A stretch of 26,608 bases of DNA from the NCBI GenBank assembly GCA_965368585.1, contig CBDUNM010000055.1:1-26608 (forward strand). The letters are read 5' to 3'. A model generated the notes under the pieces. The model was given only the letters and a program-made list of their open reading frames with translations, did no database searches and was not told the origin of the DNA. Shown piece after piece: positions 1 through 8,378 of the stretch. Every line of letters begins with the position of its first letter. The first letter of the stretch is position 1. The stretch is from JARRQB01 sp965368585. Lineage in GTDB: Bacteria > Pseudomonadota > Gammaproteobacteria > Chromatiales > Chromatiaceae. The position numbers and the translations under genes are program-made.

Positions 1-188
1 GGCCCAAATGTTGAGAAACGCATTGCTACAAGGCAACGGCAACGGTTTCCGGACAACCCGATCATTTGCACACGCCCTGCGCTAAGCATGGCCCGAGCGA
101 CCGCGTTCGTCATTCGGGTGTTCCGGCTGAACCCCGTCGGGCGATGTGCCAGAATAGCGGCTCGAAATCCGACTAATTGCATCGTAGC

Positions 189-3100
189 ATGATCCAGCAC
201 GCCGCTTCCGAAGTCACCGCACCGCCCGAGTATTCGCCGTTCAAACCCGCCCTGCCCCGCAGTCCGGGAGAGCGGGTACTGTGGGGAAAGGCATCGCTTG
301 CTTGCGTGACATTGGCAATTGCCCAGACCATGCAAGACCATGCAGGCTTGGTGGTCGTAGTTACCCCGGATGCGCACAGCGCGACAGACATCGAGCATCA
401 TCTGCGCTTTTTTCTTGGTGCGGACGCCATCCCGCTGCTTTCCTTCCCTGACTGGGAAACCCTCCCGTACGACGTGTTCTCGCCCCTGCCCGAACTGGTA
501 TCGCAACGCCTGGATACGCTGCAACGGCTGACCGCTTTGCGCCGCGGCGTACTGACGGTACCGGTATCCACGCTGATGCAGCGTATCGCGCCGCAAAGCT
601 ATCTCGACGCGTTCAGTCTGCAACTCGAACGCGGCCAGCAACTTGATATCACGGCGTTTCGCCAACGCCTGGAGAGAGCCGGCTATAGCGCGGTATCGCA
701 GGTTATGACCCACGGTGAGTTCGCGGTGCGCGGATCGCTGCTCGACCTGTTTCCCATGGGCAGCACGCAACCGTTCCGGGTCGACCTGTTCGACGACGAA
801 ATCGATACCATTCGCACCTTCGATCCGGAGACCCAGCGCTCGCTGGACAAACTGGATCGTGTGCAACTGCTTCCCGCCCGTGAATTCCCGTTCGATGAGG
901 CGTCCATCGCGCGCTTCCGCCAGGCACATCGCGAGCGGTTCGAAAGCGACCCGCAAAGCAGCCTGGTCTACCGGCAGGTCAGCGAGGGCGCCTTGTTGGG
1001 CGGCATCGAATACTATCTGCCGCTGTTCTTCGACGAGACGGCGACGCTGTTCGATTATTTACCCGCATCCGCGCTGGTCGTCGAACAAGCCAGCGTACGC
1101 GACGAGGCTGAACGCTTCTACGGGCGAGTGGAAGCGCGTTACGAGCAACGGCGACACGATGTGGAACGTCCGTTGTTGCCGCCGAATGCGCTCTATCTCG
1201 CACCGCAGGAACTCGGTGCGTGGCTTAACGCGGGCACCGGAATCCGTTTTCAAACCACTGAGATCGGCGCACGGCTTAAAGGATATGCCGCATTTCACAA
1301 CTTCGACACGCGCGCTTTACCCCCATTGAGCCTGCAGGCACGGGCGGCTCGACCGGCCGGTTTTCTCCAGGATTTTCTTGCCGCCAAACCCGGCCGGGTC
1401 CTGTTCACCGCCGATACCGCCGGACGCCGCGAGCAATTGCGCGATACCCTGCGGGAATACGACATCATCCCAAGCGTGGTCGAAGGCTGGCACGGCTTCC
1501 TGGCCAGCGACAGCGCGTTGACGATCACGGCTGCGCCAGTCGACAACGGCATGTGGCTTAAGCAGCCCGCAATCGCCGTGGTGCCCGAATCATTGCTGCT
1601 CGGCGAGCGCGTCCAACAAGAGCGCCGGCGCAAACGCAGCAACCTCGACGTCGATCAGGCGGTTCGCAACCTGGCCGAACTGCACGTCGGCGAACCGGTG
1701 GTGCACGAAGATCATGGTGTGGGACGTTATCTCGGCCTGAGCACCCTCGACATCGCGGGACTGAAGCAGGAGTTTCTGCACCTCGAGTACGCCAAGGGCG
1801 ACAAGCTTTACGTGCCGGTGTCTTCCCTGCATCTGATTGGCCGTTATACCGGCGCATCGATCGATAACGCACCTTTGCACCGACTGGGCGGTGACCAATG
1901 GGAGCGCGTCAAGCGCAAGGCTGCGGAGCGCGTGCGCGACGTCGCGGCCGAACTGCTCGACATCTATGCACGCCGCGAAGCGCGCCAAGGACACGCCTTC
2001 CTCGCCCCCAGCGACGAGTATCAACAGTTCGCGGCGGCTTTCGAGTTCGAAGAAACGCCCGATCAGCAGGCTGCGATCGACGCCGTGGTCGAAGACCTGG
2101 TATCGCCGCGACCGATGGATCGTCTGGTGTGCGGCGACGTGGGCTTCGGCAAGACCGAGGTCGCCATGCGCGCCGCCTTCGTCGCCGTTCAGGGCGGTCG
2201 CCAGGTCGCGGTACTGGTGCCGACCACGCTGCTCGCCCAGCAGCACTACCAGAACTTCGCCGACCGCTTCGCCGACTGGCCGGTCAAGGTCGAGAGCCTG
2301 TCGCGATTTCGCTCACAAAAAGAATCCAGCGACATACTCAAGGGGCTCGGCAACGGCACGGTCGACGTCGTCGTGGGCACGCACAAACTGCTGAGCCCTG
2401 GCGTCAAGTTTCACAACCTGGGACTGGTTATTGTCGACGAAGAACATCGCTTCGGCGTACGCCACAAGGAACGCCTGAAATCGCTGCGCGCCGAAGTCGA
2501 CATCCTCACGCTGACCGCCACACCCATACCGCGGACCCTGAACATGGCCATGTCGGGTATGCGCGACCTGTCGATCATCGCCACCCCACCGGCAGCGCGC
2601 CATCCCATCAAGACCTTCGTCAATCAATGGAACGACGCGTTGATCACCGAGGCGTGCCAACGCGAGATATCACGCGGCGGGCAGGTGTATTTTCTCCACA
2701 ACGAAGTGGAAAGCATCGAGAAGATGACTCAGCGTATCGCGTTGCTGGTGCCCAACGCGCGCATCGAATTCGCCCACGGGCAGATGCGCGAACGGACACT
2801 GGAACGCATCATGCGAGACTTCTACCATCAGCGCTTCAACGTCCTGGTCTGCACGACCATCGTGGAAAGCGGCATCGATATCCCGACCGCCAATACCATC
2901 ATTATCAACCGCGCCGACAAACTGGGGCTGGCGCAACTGCACCAGCTGCGCGGCCGCGTCGGACGGTCGCACCACCGCGCCTACGCCTATCTGATCACAC
3001 CGCCACCCAAAATAATGACCGCCGAGGCTATCAAGCGTCTCGAGGCCATAGAGGCGCTCGAAGAACTCGGCGCCGGTTTCACGTTGGCGACCCATGACCT

Positions 3101-3692
3101 CGAAATTCGCGGTGCCGGCGAACTGCTCGGCGACGAGCAAAGCGGCCAGATCCATGAAATAGGTTTCACGCTCTATACCGAGATGCTAGAGCGCGCGGTC
3201 AAGGCCATCAAGTCCGGCCGGCAACCGGAACTCGACCGGCCGCTGGATCACGGCGCCGAAATCGACCTGCAACTGCCCGCTCTGTTACCGGGCGACTATC
3301 TACCCGACGTGCACGTTCGGCTAATTCAATACAAACGCATCGCATCCGCGGACAGCAACGATGCGCTCAACGATCTGAAAGTCGAGATGATCGATCGCTT
3401 CGGCTTACTGCCGGAGCCGGCCAAGCACCTGTTCGACATTACCGCGCTGAAGCTGCATGTCCAGCCTTATGGCATTCGCAAAATCGAAGCGGGTCCTGCC
3501 GGTGGCAGGATCCTGTTCGACGCGGAGCCCAGGATCGACCCGGCGAACCTGATCCGGTTGATTCAAACACGCCCCAAGGATTTCAAACTGGATGGCGCGG
3601 ACAAGCTGCGATTCTATGGTGACTTCAGCACTCCCGCCGCCCGTATCGAAAATGTCAGAAAGACCCTTGACCAGGTGGTCGGCTTACAGTGA
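189..3692 (+). CDS. mfd: Transcription-repair coupling factor Mfd
   Basis: Mfd is an ATP-dependent DNA translocase that binds RNA polymerase stalled at lesions, pushes it off the template and recruits UvrA for nucleotide excision repair. From ATG 189 it has 1167 residues, close to the E. coli protein (about 1150). An N-terminal UvrB-like part is followed by the RNA-polymerase-interacting domain (HEDHGVGRYLGL, then EYAKGDKLYVPV), a Walker A motif GDVGFGKT at 649-656, the Walker B/DEAH-type motif DEEH at 750-753, the helicase motif LTATPIPRTLNMA and a C-terminal TRCF region. A TTG at 177 would add four residues; neither start has a clear ribosome-binding site and ATG is preferred. The stop overlaps the start of the next gene, so the two are probably co-transcribed. 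The coding sequence is intact. Confidence 0.97.
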   Translation: MIQHAASEVTAPPEYSPFKPALPRSPGERVLWGKASLACVTLAIAQTMQDHAGLVVVVTPDAHSATDIEHHLRFFLGADAIPLLSFPDWETLPYDVFSPLPELVSQRLDTLQRLTALRRGVLTVPVSTLMQRIAPQSYLDAFSLQLERGQQLDITAFRQRLERAGYSAVSQVMTHGEFAVRGSLLDLFPMGSTQPFRVDLFDDEIDTIRTFDPETQRSLDKLDRVQLLPAREFPFDEASIARFRQAHRERFESDPQSSLVYRQVSEGALLGGIEYYLPLFFDETATLFDYLPASALVVEQASVRDEAERFYGRVEARYEQRRHDVERPLLPPNALYLAPQELGAWLNAGTGIRFQTTEIGARLKGYAAFHNFDTRALPPLSLQARAARPAGFLQDFLAAKPGRVLFTADTAGRREQLRDTLREYDIIPSVVEGWHGFLASDSALTITAAPVDNGMWLKQPAIAVVPESLLLGERVQQERRRKRSNLDVDQAVRNLAELHVGEPVVHEDHGVGRYLGLSTLDIAGLKQEFLHLEYAKGDKLYVPVSSLHLIGRYTGASIDNAPLHRLGGDQWERVKRKAAERVRDVAAELLDIYARREARQGHAFLAPSDEYQQFAAAFEFEETPDQQAAIDAVVEDLVSPRPMDRLVCGDVGFGKTEVAMRAAFVAVQGGRQVAVLVPTTLLAQQHYQNFADRFADWPVKVESLSRFRSQKESSDILKGLGNGTVDVVVGTHKLLSPGVKFHNLGLVIVDEEHRFGVRHKERLKSLRAEVDILTLTATPIPRTLNMAMSGMRDLSIIATPPAARHPIKTFVNQWNDALITEACQREISRGGQVYFLHNEVESIEKMTQRIALLVPNARIEFAHGQMRERTLERIMRDFYHQRFNVLVCTTIVESGIDIPTANTIIINRADKLGLAQLHQLRGRVGRSHHRAYAYLITPPPKIMTAEAIKRLEAIEALEELGAGFTLATHDLEIRGAGELLGDEQSGQIHEIGFTLYTEMLERAVKAIKSGRQPELDRPLDHGAEIDLQLPALLPGDYLPDVHVRLIQYKRIASADSNDALNDLKVEMIDRFGLLPEPAKHLFDITALKLHVQPYGIRKIEAGPAGGRILFDAEPRIDPANLIRLIQTRPKDFKLDGADKLRFYGDFSTPAARIENVRKTLDQVVGLQ

Positions 3693-4264
3693 ACTGTCGC
3701 GCTGGACCCAACAAACGGTTTGCCATGAACATGATCCGCTGTCTGTGCGTTGCCCTGTTTACCTCGGTCACGGCCGCACCCGCCCTGGCTGCCGGTCTTT
3801 ATCAGGTCGAAATGATCGTGTTTCAACGCTGGAGCGACTCACAGGGCGAGGTGTTCGGCGCATTGGACAACGAGGATGTGCGCCATGCCGCCGTAGGCGA
3901 CGTCGCGTCGCGTGCCGCCGGACGTGCAAGTTGGCGCCTCGGAGGGGCGGCGGCCAAGCTGACGAATAACGGCAACAAGGTCTTGTTTCACCAGGCGTGG
4001 CGCCAGACGGCCAGTAGCCGTTCCGCCGACGCCTGGTACTCGCTGAGCGGACCAAGCCTGCGCGGTGTCGTCAGGTTGAGCCGCGGTCGATACCTGCACG
4101 TGGACACCGACCTCACCGTTGGCGGTATTCGGGCGCGCGATCACCGCCGAATGCGCAGCGGCGAACTGCACTACATCGACCACCCGCGTATCGGAATTCT
4201 CGTCCGAGTCGATGTCTACGCCCCCGGGTCGGCGGGCGCGACCGACCCGCAACCGGCATCGTGA
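3689..4264 (+). CDS. csiV: CsiV-family exported peptidoglycan-associated protein
   Basis: CsiV in Vibrio cholerae is a periplasmic peptidoglycan-binding protein needed for LpoA-dependent PBP1A activity. The assignment rests on position directly after mfd, as in Pseudomonas, and on the family blocks YQVEMIVFQRW near the mature N terminus and LHYIDHPRIGILVRVDVY near the C terminus. The GTG at 3689 overlaps the mfd stop and has AGGTGG about 10 bases upstream, suggesting translational coupling. An alternative ATG at 3725 gives 179 residues but has no Shine-Dalgarno sequence. Either form starts with a signal peptide (RCLCVALFTSVTAAPALAA) with likely cleavage before GLYQ. At 191 residues it is shorter than the Vibrio protein, so the function may not transfer fully. 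The family call is good; the exact role is inferred. Confidence 0.8.
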   Translation: MNCRAGPNKRFAMNMIRCLCVALFTSVTAAPALAAGLYQVEMIVFQRWSDSQGEVFGALDNEDVRHAAVGDVASRAAGRASWRLGGAAAKLTNNGNKVLFHQAWRQTASSRSADAWYSLSGPSLRGVVRLSRGRYLHVDTDLTVGGIRARDHRRMRSGELHYIDHPRIGILVRVDVYAPGSAGATDPQPAS

Positions 4265-4427
4265 CCGGTGGCTTACCCCGCGCCAGCGTTCACACCAAAC
4301 GTGGCGCCGCGCGGGCGTCTTCTTGCGGGCCCCAAACCGTTCGAGTTTCCATGGCCCAGATACGCAAACTACCCGCTGAATAGCGTATCAATCCTTAAGA
4401 TAGTCCCGTAACCAATCACCTGCAGAC

Positions 4428-4451
4428 TATACTTTCAATTCGGGCTATACT
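4428..4451 (+). promoter_or_regulatory. Two candidate -10 elements upstream of the 36-residue peptide gene
   Basis: The heptamer CTATACT occurs twice, 18 bp apart (4427-4433 and 4445-4451), and each copy contains the -10-like hexamer TATACT. They lie 50-70 bases upstream of a small open frame with its own ribosome-binding site and terminator. No good -35 hexamer is found at the usual distance from either copy, so this is only a candidate promoter. The rest of the csiV-to-peptide gap (4265-4427) shows nothing I can name. Confidence 0.3.
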
Positions 4452-4500
4452 CCGCGCCGTTGGGAGGGAACAGCGGATCATTCGTAGGAGAATCAAGAAA

Positions 4501-4611
4501 ATGAACATGACAAAAGGCTTCGCCGAAGGGCTCAAGATACTGGGGCTGTTGACGGCTATTGCCATCGTCCTCTGGACCATGCCCGAGTATGCGTCGATGC
4601 TCAAACCATAG
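4501..4611 (+). CDS. 36-residue single-span membrane peptide
   Basis: A short open frame starts at ATG 4501 with AGGAG at 4486-4490, ten bases upstream, and ends at TAG 4609-4611. The peptide begins MNMTKGFAEGLKILGLL, continues with a hydrophobic stretch ending around IVLWTM, and finishes PEYASMLKP. That is one transmembrane helix with a short N-terminal amphipathic part and a short polar tail. A strong terminator follows within 35 bases, so the gene looks like a self-contained monocistronic unit. I do not recognise the family. The good ribosome-binding site, the clean hydrophobic profile and the terminator argue for a real gene despite its size. Confidence 0.6.
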   Translation: MNMTKGFAEGLKILGLLTAIAIVLWTMPEYASMLKP

Positions 4612-4643
4612 CTCGCTCGTAAGGCCCTGAATTAACTCGAAAG

Positions 4644-4664
4644 CCCGCTTCCAGCGGGTTTTTT
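4644..4664 (+). terminator. Rho-independent terminator after the small membrane peptide
   Basis: A six-base stem CCCGCT/AGCGGG (4644-4649 with 4653-4658) closes a TCC loop and is followed at once by six T residues (4659-4664). It sits 32 bases after the peptide stop and before the convergent sthA gene. The minus strand lacks a comparable U-tract, so it should act on plus-strand transcripts only. Confidence 0.85.
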
Positions 4665-4744
4665 CATTGTCGGCCGCATCCCAAAGTCGTCATCCGACAC
4701 GCATATGCGGAAAGCTGCCGATCCGCCGCCGTCATCAAACCGGG

Positions 4745-6136
4745 TCAGCGAATCCGGTTCAACCCGTAGAGCGCGGCGACGCGATAGGCCTCTGCCATAG
4801 TCGGGTAATTGAATGTCGTCTCGGCAAAATACATGAGCGAATTGGCTTCCTGGCGTTGCGACATGATCGCCTGACCGATGTGCACGATTTCCGCGGATTG
4901 CGCGCCGAAACAATGAATCCCCAAAATCTCCAGCGTCTCCCGATGAAAGAGTATCTTCAGCATACCCACGTCGCGACCGGATATCTGCGCCCGCGCCAGA
5001 TTCTTGAACTCCGCACGGCCCACCTCGTAAGGAACATTCTGTTCGGTCAATTCGCGTTCGGTGCGCCCGAGTGAACTGATTTCCGGACTGGTGTAGATCC
5101 CGGTGGGCATATCATCGACCAGGCGCCAATCGCACTCGCCATCTGCAATCAAGGCGCCCACGAACCGACCCTGGTCATAGCTGGCGCTGGCGAGTCCGGG
5201 CGGACCGGCGACATCACCCACCGCGTAGACATGAGGTAATACGGTCTGGTAACGCTCGTTGACCTCCAACTGTCCGCGGCTGTTGATCGCAACGCCGATC
5301 TGCTCGAGATGCATATTTGCGGTGTTCCCGGTCCTGCCGTTCGCCCAGAGCAAGACGTCTGACTTGATCACCTTACCCGAACTGCAATGCAGCACCACGT
5401 CATCGTCCGTCACCTGGACACGCTCGTATGCCTCGTTGTGAAGAATCAAGACGCCCTCGTCACGCAGATGGTAGCTGAGCGCGTCGGTGATCTCGTCGTC
5501 CAAGAAAGACATGAGGCGGTCCCGCGTATTCACCAATGTCACTTTCGAATCAAGTTTGGCGAAGATCGACGCATATTCACTGCCGATCACCCCGGCTCCG
5601 TAGACCGTAACGCGCCACGGCGTCTGTTTGAGCTGCAGCACCGTGTCGCTGTCGAGAATGCGGGGGTGGTTGAAGTCGATATCAGCCGGACGATACGGGC
5701 GCGAACCGGTGGCGATGACGAAGTTCGCCGCCCGAATCTGTTCGACGCTGCCATCGAGTTTGTCCACCGCGATCGTATTTGCGTCGATAAACCGTGCCAC
5801 ACCGTGAATCAGGGTTACCCGATTGCGCGTGTAGAAGCGATGGCGCATGCTCACCTGTTTGGCGATCACGCCGTCCGCCGTATGCAGTAACTGCGGCCAG
5901 CTGACATCCATGTTGCCGACCGTGTGCTCGAAAATCGGGTGATGGCGATAGTCGGCCAATAACTGAACCGTGTGCCGCAAGGCTTTGCTCGGGATAGTGC
6001 CCTGATGTGTACAGCCACCGCCCACCTGCGACTGCTTTTCGATGACCACGACGTTTTTTCCGGACTTGGCCAGTTTCATGGCGGCGCCTTCTCCGCCCGG
6101 ACCGGTCCCGACCACGACCACATCGAATACCTGCAT
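4745..6136 (-). CDS. sthA: Soluble pyridine nucleotide transhydrogenase SthA
   Basis: SthA is a cytoplasmic FAD enzyme that moves reducing equivalents between NADPH and NAD+. The protein has the FAD-binding GTGPGGEG motif near residue 10, the family signature GGGCTHQGTIPSKAL around residue 39-53, a second dinucleotide fold (VYGAGVIGSEYAS), the FAD motif YAVGDV and the C-terminal dimer motif FNYPTMAEAYRVAAL. As in other SthA proteins only one of the two redox-disulfide cysteines of the wider family is present (Cys42; threonine five residues on), which separates it from lipoamide dehydrogenase. Two ATG codons lie close together. GAGGA directly abuts the first (6142) and is correctly spaced from the second (6136), so the second is chosen, giving 463 residues. 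It is convergent with the upstream small gene. Confidence 0.95.
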   Translation of the reverse strand: MQVFDVVVVGTGPGGEGAAMKLAKSGKNVVVIEKQSQVGGGCTHQGTIPSKALRHTVQLLADYRHHPIFEHTVGNMDVSWPQLLHTADGVIAKQVSMRHRFYTRNRVTLIHGVARFIDANTIAVDKLDGSVEQIRAANFVIATGSRPYRPADIDFNHPRILDSDTVLQLKQTPWRVTVYGAGVIGSEYASIFAKLDSKVTLVNTRDRLMSFLDDEITDALSYHLRDEGVLILHNEAYERVQVTDDDVVLHCSSGKVIKSDVLLWANGRTGNTANMHLEQIGVAINSRGQLEVNERYQTVLPHVYAVGDVAGPPGLASASYDQGRFVGALIADGECDWRLVDDMPTGIYTSPEISSLGRTERELTEQNVPYEVGRAEFKNLARAQISGRDVGMLKILFHRETLEILGIHCFGAQSAEIVHIGQAIMSQRQEANSLMYFAETTFNYPTMAEAYRVAALYGLNRIR

Positions 6137-6177
6137 TTTCATTCCTCGTTATTGTGCGCTGCACCATTCGAAAGGTA

Positions 6178-6537
6178 TCACATCCATCGGCCCGATTGCC
6201 GCACCGTAATCCCGAAGACCCTGTTGCCGGCGGTGTCCCGGGCGTTCCGCATTCCGGGTAGACTGGGAGGTATGACGATCCCGCCCGCGCGGGACATTCC
6301 TTCGCCTTGAGGGGCGCTTTGCGGGTGGCCACACCCGGCATCGCTCGCTAAAAGCAGCCGCCGGCCGACACTTTCGAACAAGACCGTGGCGACGCCAACC
6401 CTGCCATTGCAGAACGTTATCGAGCAGTTGTCGTGAAGACCGGCGCGCACGTCCTGAAGACACGCCACCTGCCGCATCGCGAACGCGGTGCGGTATGGGT
6501 GGTCGATATAGACAATGCAGCCGGCCGACGCAGGCAC
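6178..6537 (-). CDS. Uncertain hypothetical protein upstream of sthA
   Basis: The stretch 6143-6615 lacks an obvious gene. Its best candidate is this minus-strand frame, which ends 42 bases before the chosen sthA start. It starts at GTG 6537 and encodes 119 residues, including CIVYIDHPYRTAF and RVGVATVLFESVGRRLLLA. About three quarters of its first 64 codons end in G or C, as expected for coding DNA in this genome. Against it are the absence of a clear ribosome-binding site, a C-terminal half rich in Gly, Pro and Arg, and an overlapping plus-strand frame (6352-6573) with no start codon that also reads plausibly. I do not recognise a family. It may be a real small gene, a remnant, or chance. 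Confidence 0.3.
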   Translation of the reverse strand: MPASAGCIVYIDHPYRTAFAMRQVACLQDVRAGLHDNCSITFCNGRVGVATVLFESVGRRLLLASDAGCGHPQSAPQGEGMSRAGGIVIPPSLPGMRNARDTAGNRVFGITVRQSGRWM

Positions 6538-6615
6538 CTCGGAGACCGCTATAGGAGTATTGCGTACGACTGACTCTGCATGGCCGGAGTGATGACCACA
6601 GTGGAGATAAGGGCA

Positions 6616-6864
6616 ATGATGAAACCATTGGCGGGTTTTGTACTTTTTCTGTTACCGAGCTGGTACGACGACTGCCGACCGGATCCCAGTCATCCCCACC
6701 GGCGTCGCTTTACCAACACCTATCGGCGCAAACGTTGTATGGTCAAGAACGGCTGGCTCGTCACGGGCGTACTGGCGGCTATCTGCACCAGTACCAGCAT
6801 AATACTGGTACTGGGTCTGGGCATGGCGTTTTTCTCTTTTATGCTGTTGGATGAGACCGGTTGA
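6616..6864 (+). CDS. Small membrane protein, unknown function
   Basis: From ATG 6616 the product has 82 residues: a hydrophobic N-terminal segment (PLAGFVLFLLPSWY), a strongly basic His/Arg middle (HPHRRRF, TYRRKR), then a long hydrophobic segment ending FMLLDETG, including LVTGVLAAICTSTSIILVLG. GGAG (6603-6606) and AGGG (6610-6613) precede this start. Alternatives are ATG 6580 (94 residues) and ATG 6739, which would leave a 41-residue single-span peptide. The next gene begins three bases after the stop, so the two probably form an operon. A perfect 10-bp inverted repeat lies inside the transmembrane coding part. No family recognised. Confidence 0.5.
   Translation: MMKPLAGFVLFLLPSWYDDCRPDPSHPHRRRFTNTYRRKRCMVKNGWLVTGVLAAICTSTSIILVLGLGMAFFSFMLLDETG
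6788..6814. repeat. Perfect 10-bp inverted repeat inside a membrane-protein gene
   Basis: CCAGTACCAG at 6788-6797 is the exact reverse complement of CTGGTACTGG at 6805-6814, with the 7-base spacer CATAATA between. The RNA would form a 10-bp hairpin within the coding sequence. No T-tract follows, so it is not a standard terminator. It lies about 55 bases before the start of the following gene. Confidence 0.75.
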
Positions 6865-6867
6865 GCA

Positions 6868-7206
6868 ATGACTGTATACGAACAAAACCCGCTCGAACGC
6901 CTGGCACTGCAACCCGGCGATGTGGAAGAAGAATTCGATCTCGGTTCGCTCGGCGCAGAGGCCGCCTTGCACCGACTTGACGCGTTTCTCGAACAAGCAG
7001 CACACGCCGAAGCTCGCCGTTATGCGATACGCTTTGCCCCGGCGCGCGGCGACGGCCGCCAGACCTTGTTTCAGCCTATCGGGCGGCACCTGTTGCAGGC
7101 GCGTAAGCAGGGACACATCGCGCGCTGCCTGCCGCTGTCGGACGGCAGCGGTTATTATGTCGAGCTACCCCCTCACAACTCATCCAGTGGCAGCGGAGCC
7201 GACTGA
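6868..7206 (+). CDS. Small Smr-like hypothetical protein
   Basis: This encodes 112 residues, starting three bases after the previous stop. The N-terminal part is acidic (PGDVEEEFDLGSLG). The centre has the shape of a small Smr (MutS2 C-terminal) domain: an ALHRLDAFLEQA helix, a strand YAIRFAPARGDGRQTL at the place where Smr proteins carry HGxG, a helix IGRHLLQARKQGHI, and a final strand YYVELP. The classical LDLHG and HGxG motifs are absent, so this is fold-level resemblance only and nuclease activity should not be assumed. The 3' end overlaps the 3' end of the convergent exonuclease gene by 34 bp. No clear Shine-Dalgarno sequence is visible, fitting translational coupling to the upstream gene. 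Confidence 0.6.
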   Translation: MTVYEQNPLERLALQPGDVEEEFDLGSLGAEAALHRLDAFLEQAAHAEARRYAIRFAPARGDGRQTLFQPIGRHLLQARKQGHIARCLPLSDGSGYYVELPPHNSSSGSGAD

Positions 7207-8378
7207 GCCGCTTTACGCAGCAAACGATCGACGCGCGCGTCACGCGTGGCGCCGCACGGCAGCTGGCCGGCCCAATGCATAGCCGCGCCGGCATCCCCGC
7301 GGACATGCTCATGATATTTGGCCAAGTGTTCGATCGCACCCGGATCCCTGCCTTCAGCCAGCCGACGCCAGATCCGATACGCTTCCGCCCAACGCCCCGC
7401 ACGGCGATACAGCCGCGCCAGCAGGTGCAGCCCCCGGTCTGACAGCTCGGCCGCGCAACCGTGCAACATGGTCAGCGCCCGTTCTTCCTCGCCGTGCTTC
7501 AGCCAGCTTTGCGCCACGGCCTCGACATCCGCGCGCAGCTGCCCGGGTCGCGCATAGGCATCCACCAGCGGGGGCACCAACCGTGCGAGACTGATCACGT
7601 CCTGCCGGTTGTGGTCCAGCACCTTACCCAGACGCGAGGCATCGCCCTCGCGCACGTAGGCAAACCAGGCCGCGGGCACCTCGGCACCGGGCAGATCATC
7701 CTGACGCGCGATGCCCAGTAGACGCTGCTCGACCGTCGCCAGCCGGCAGTCCGACCAGCCGCGCGCGAAGGCGCGCCGCACCGCGTGGAGCAGATCCAGG
7801 TGAGCACGACCGGCGATCCAATCCGGCTGACCGTTCATGCGACAGCGGGTGGACATCAAGGGCGCATCGAAACTGCGTCCGTTGTAACTGATAAGAGACG
7901 CCGCACCGACCCACCGTGCCGCGCGCGCCAACAGCTCGGCCTCACCACCGAAGCCCGTCAGGAGGAATTGCCGCACGGTCAACGCATCGCCCGCCGGTCG
8001 CGCCAGCCCAACCAGAAAGGCCAGCGTCCCGCTGCCACCGGCCAGACCGGTCGTTTCCGTGTCGAAACAGACCCAGTCCTCCGTTTCGGCGACCGGCAAA
8101 TTCGGCAAGCTGCCGCTGAGTGTTTGGTGCAGACTCAATGCACGGGGTTCCGGCAATGCCACCCGGTGCTCAATCTCGACCAGCCCGTCGGCGGTCATTT
8201 CCCCGCGCCAACGCCGGGCCAAGTCCTGATCCGACATCCCGGCAGCCGGTCGCTGGCGCGCGCGCGTGGCGCGCGACCAGCGTTCGGCCACCGAAGCGGG
8301 TTCCGCCGACTGGCGAACCTCCACCATTCCGGTCGAGCCGCGCAGTTTCCCGAGGCGCGTCTTGAGATCCCGGTTCAT
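7173..8378 (-). CDS. mrfB: YprB/MrfB-type DEDD exonuclease with TPR-like C terminus
   Basis: The product has 401 residues. A DEDD 3'-5' exonuclease (RNase H-like) fold is visible: FDTETTGLAGGSGTLAFLVG with Asp106 and Glu108, LISYNGRSFDAPLM with Asp171, and DHNRQDVISLARL with His256 and Asp260. The C-terminal 110 residues form helical TPR-like pairs (LHLLARLYRRAGRWAEAYRIW). Bacillus subtilis YprB/MrfB has this arrangement and works with helicase YprA/MrfA in repair of mitomycin-type damage. The start ATG shares the 4-bp ATGA overlap with the helicase stop, showing translational coupling. A longer upstream extension of the frame lies inside the helicase gene and is rejected. The symbol follows the Bacillus orthologue; function here is inferred from motifs and gene order. 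Confidence 0.85.
   Translation of the reverse strand: MNRDLKTRLGKLRGSTGMVEVRQSAEPASVAERWSRATRARQRPAAGMSDQDLARRWRGEMTADGLVEIEHRVALPEPRALSLHQTLSGSLPNLPVAETEDWVCFDTETTGLAGGSGTLAFLVGLARPAGDALTVRQFLLTGFGGEAELLARAARWVGAASLISYNGRSFDAPLMSTRCRMNGQPDWIAGRAHLDLLHAVRRAFARGWSDCRLATVEQRLLGIARQDDLPGAEVPAAWFAYVREGDASRLGKVLDHNRQDVISLARLVPPLVDAYARPGQLRADVEAVAQSWLKHGEEERALTMLHGCAAELSDRGLHLLARLYRRAGRWAEAYRIWRRLAEGRDPGAIEHLAKYHEHVRGDAGAAMHWAGQLPCGATRDARVDRLLRKAAQSAPLPLDEL

Noticed and set aside
104..137. A further GTTC direct repeat upstream of mfd
   Set aside because: The spacing is 11 bases rather than 7, so it does not match the box found at lexA.
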